In this document: in pieces, positions 5,702 through 6,402 of the stretch
Position numbering within the stretch: the stretch's first letter is position 1
Layout of the letters: every line of letters begins with the position of its first letter
Assembly (NCBI GenBank): GCA_002351955.1
Contig: DEHO01000059.1
Span: 8,868 to 15,269 of the forward strand
Reading direction: 5' to 3'
Source: Flavobacteriales bacterium UBA2798
GTDB taxonomy: Bacteria; Bacteroidota; Bacteroidia; Flavobacteriales_D; UBA2798
DNA: 6,402 nucleotides
Position numbers and translations under genes: made by a program
The notes under the pieces: generated by a model
What the model was told of the DNA's origin: nothing
What the model saw: the letters and a program-made list of their open reading frames with translations, nothing else
Databases searched by the model: none

Positions 5702-6402
5702 TCAGCGGCTATTGTATTCGAAATGTGAAGTAAAATGGCGTAAAAATTTCGGCTCTTTGATAATACGCATACCTTTTTCACTATTCTTTTGTTTGTTCAG
5801 CAATTCGAAAACTTCGAGCACATATTCGATATGACTCTGGGTATAAACACGCCGGGGAATAGCCAAACGAACCAACTCCATTGGAGCAGTAATCAGTTTT
5901 CCATTCTCATCGTATTTTCCAAACATCACCGAACCAATTTCGCAGGAACGGATTCCACCCTCACGGTAGAGTGCACAGGCCAGTGTTTGTCCGGGATATT
6001 CGTGTGCGGGAATGTGCGGATAAAACGCCTTTGCATCCACATACACGGCATGTCCACCTATGGGTTTCATTACGGGTATTCCCATTTTATCGAGGTGTTC
6101 TCCAAGGTAAGCGGTGCTTCTGATGCGGTAGTGCAAATAATCTGGATCGAATACTTCTTCCAATCCTATCGCCATGGCATCCATATCTCTTCCCGATAAT
6201 CCTCCATAAGTTGTAAATCCCTCTGTAATGATGAGCAAATTCTTACAGGCATCGGCCAGTTCTTCATCTTTCAGTGAGAGGAATCCTCCCATGTTGACCA
6301 ATGCATCTTTTTTGGCACTCATAATCGCACCATCGGTCAGCGCAAACAAAGTCCGCGCAATTTCCTTGTAGCTCATGTGAGCGCAGGCTTCTTCGCGGTG
6401 TT
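5702..6402 (-). CDS. tnaA: Tryptophanase (L-tryptophan indole-lyase), C-terminal half
   Basis: The gene is cut by the right window edge; the frame is open to base 6402, and the ATG at 6376 is an internal methionine. This PLP enzyme splits L-tryptophan into indole, pyruvate and ammonia in the cytoplasm. The PLP lysine is the second K of MSAKKDALVNMGG (codon 6310-6308). It lies 201 residues from the C-terminus, the same distance as E. coli K270. Other family blocks are EGFTTYGGLSGRDM, GGHAVYVDA, LVRLAIPRRVYTQSH and EPKFLRHFT. Tyrosine phenol-lyase is the close relative. At its substrate-specifying Arg381 position this protein has Ile (CEIG, codon 5938-5936), and at its Phe448 position it has His (LRHFT, codon 5737-5735). 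Both match E. coli tryptophanase I394 and H463. About 240 N-terminal residues should lie beyond the window. No tnaC-type leader or transporter gene can be seen from here. Confidence 0.93.
   Translation of the reverse strand, partial: HREEACAHMSYKEIARTLFALTDGAIMSAKKDALVNMGGFLSLKDEELADACKNLLIITEGFTTYGGLSGRDMDAMAIGLEEVFDPDYLHYRIRSTAYLGEHLDKMGIPVMKPIGGHAVYVDAKAFYPHIPAHEYPGQTLACALYREGGIRSCEIGSVMFGKYDENGKLITAPMELVRLAIPRRVYTQSHIEYVLEVFELLNKQKNSEKGMRIIKEPKFLRHFTSHFEYNSR

Noticed and set aside
5789..6199. 136-codon open frame on the + strand inside the tryptophanase gene
   Set aside because: It is antisense to strongly conserved tnaA sequence, and its translation shows no family features.
5702..6402. 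Tyrosine phenol-lyase as the identity of the right-edge gene
   Set aside because: The Arg381 and Phe448 equivalents are Ile and His, the tryptophanase pattern.
1..6402. Mobile element, CRISPR array, tRNA or defence system
   Set aside because: There are no repeat arrays, inverted-repeat ends, transposase or nuclease motifs or tRNA-like folds; every gene is of ordinary chromosomal type.

Overview
The window looks like chromosomal core sequence from a member of the Bacteroidota, probably a gliding-type lineage such as the Flavobacteriia or relatives. Three things point there: a GldG-type ABC transporter auxiliary protein at the left edge, promoter-like TAnnTTTG elements of the Bacteroidota type ahead of two genes, and little sign of Shine-Dalgarno sequences. 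Base composition looks even throughout (moderate, A+T-leaning). I see no mobile element, CRISPR array, tRNA, rRNA or other sign of an accessory island.

Layout, left to right. (1) Positions 1-1806, + strand: the 3' part of gldG and, 12 bases on, a gene for a membrane-anchored DUF4340-like protein; these look like one operon. (2) Positions 1937-3058, + strand: dnaN, the complete DNA polymerase III sliding clamp, with its own candidate promoter and a clear intrinsic terminator. (3) Positions 3112-3744, - strand: a class I SAM-dependent methyltransferase, convergent with dnaN. (4) Positions 3873-4880, + strand: a probably exported alpha/beta hydrolase, divergent from the methyltransferase. (5) Positions 4881-5603, - strand: a rhomboid intramembrane serine protease, whose stop codon directly abuts that of the hydrolase. 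(6) Positions 5702-6402, - strand: the C-terminal half of a PLP-dependent beta-eliminating lyase. Specificity-site residues identify it as tryptophanase rather than tyrosine phenol-lyase; its 5' end lies outside the window.

The genes do not form one pathway. The left block joins cell-surface or motility transport (gldG and its partner) to a replication gene. The right block is a set of individually transcribed housekeeping or metabolic genes. No gene-free stretch exceeds about 130 bases; the gaps hold candidate promoters and terminators only. I found no convincing new biological system. The most useful observations are the gldG/DUF4340-like pair of unknown function, the zero-spacing convergent pair with no terminator between them, promoter elements that help choose start codons, and the residue-level assignment of the tryptophanase.
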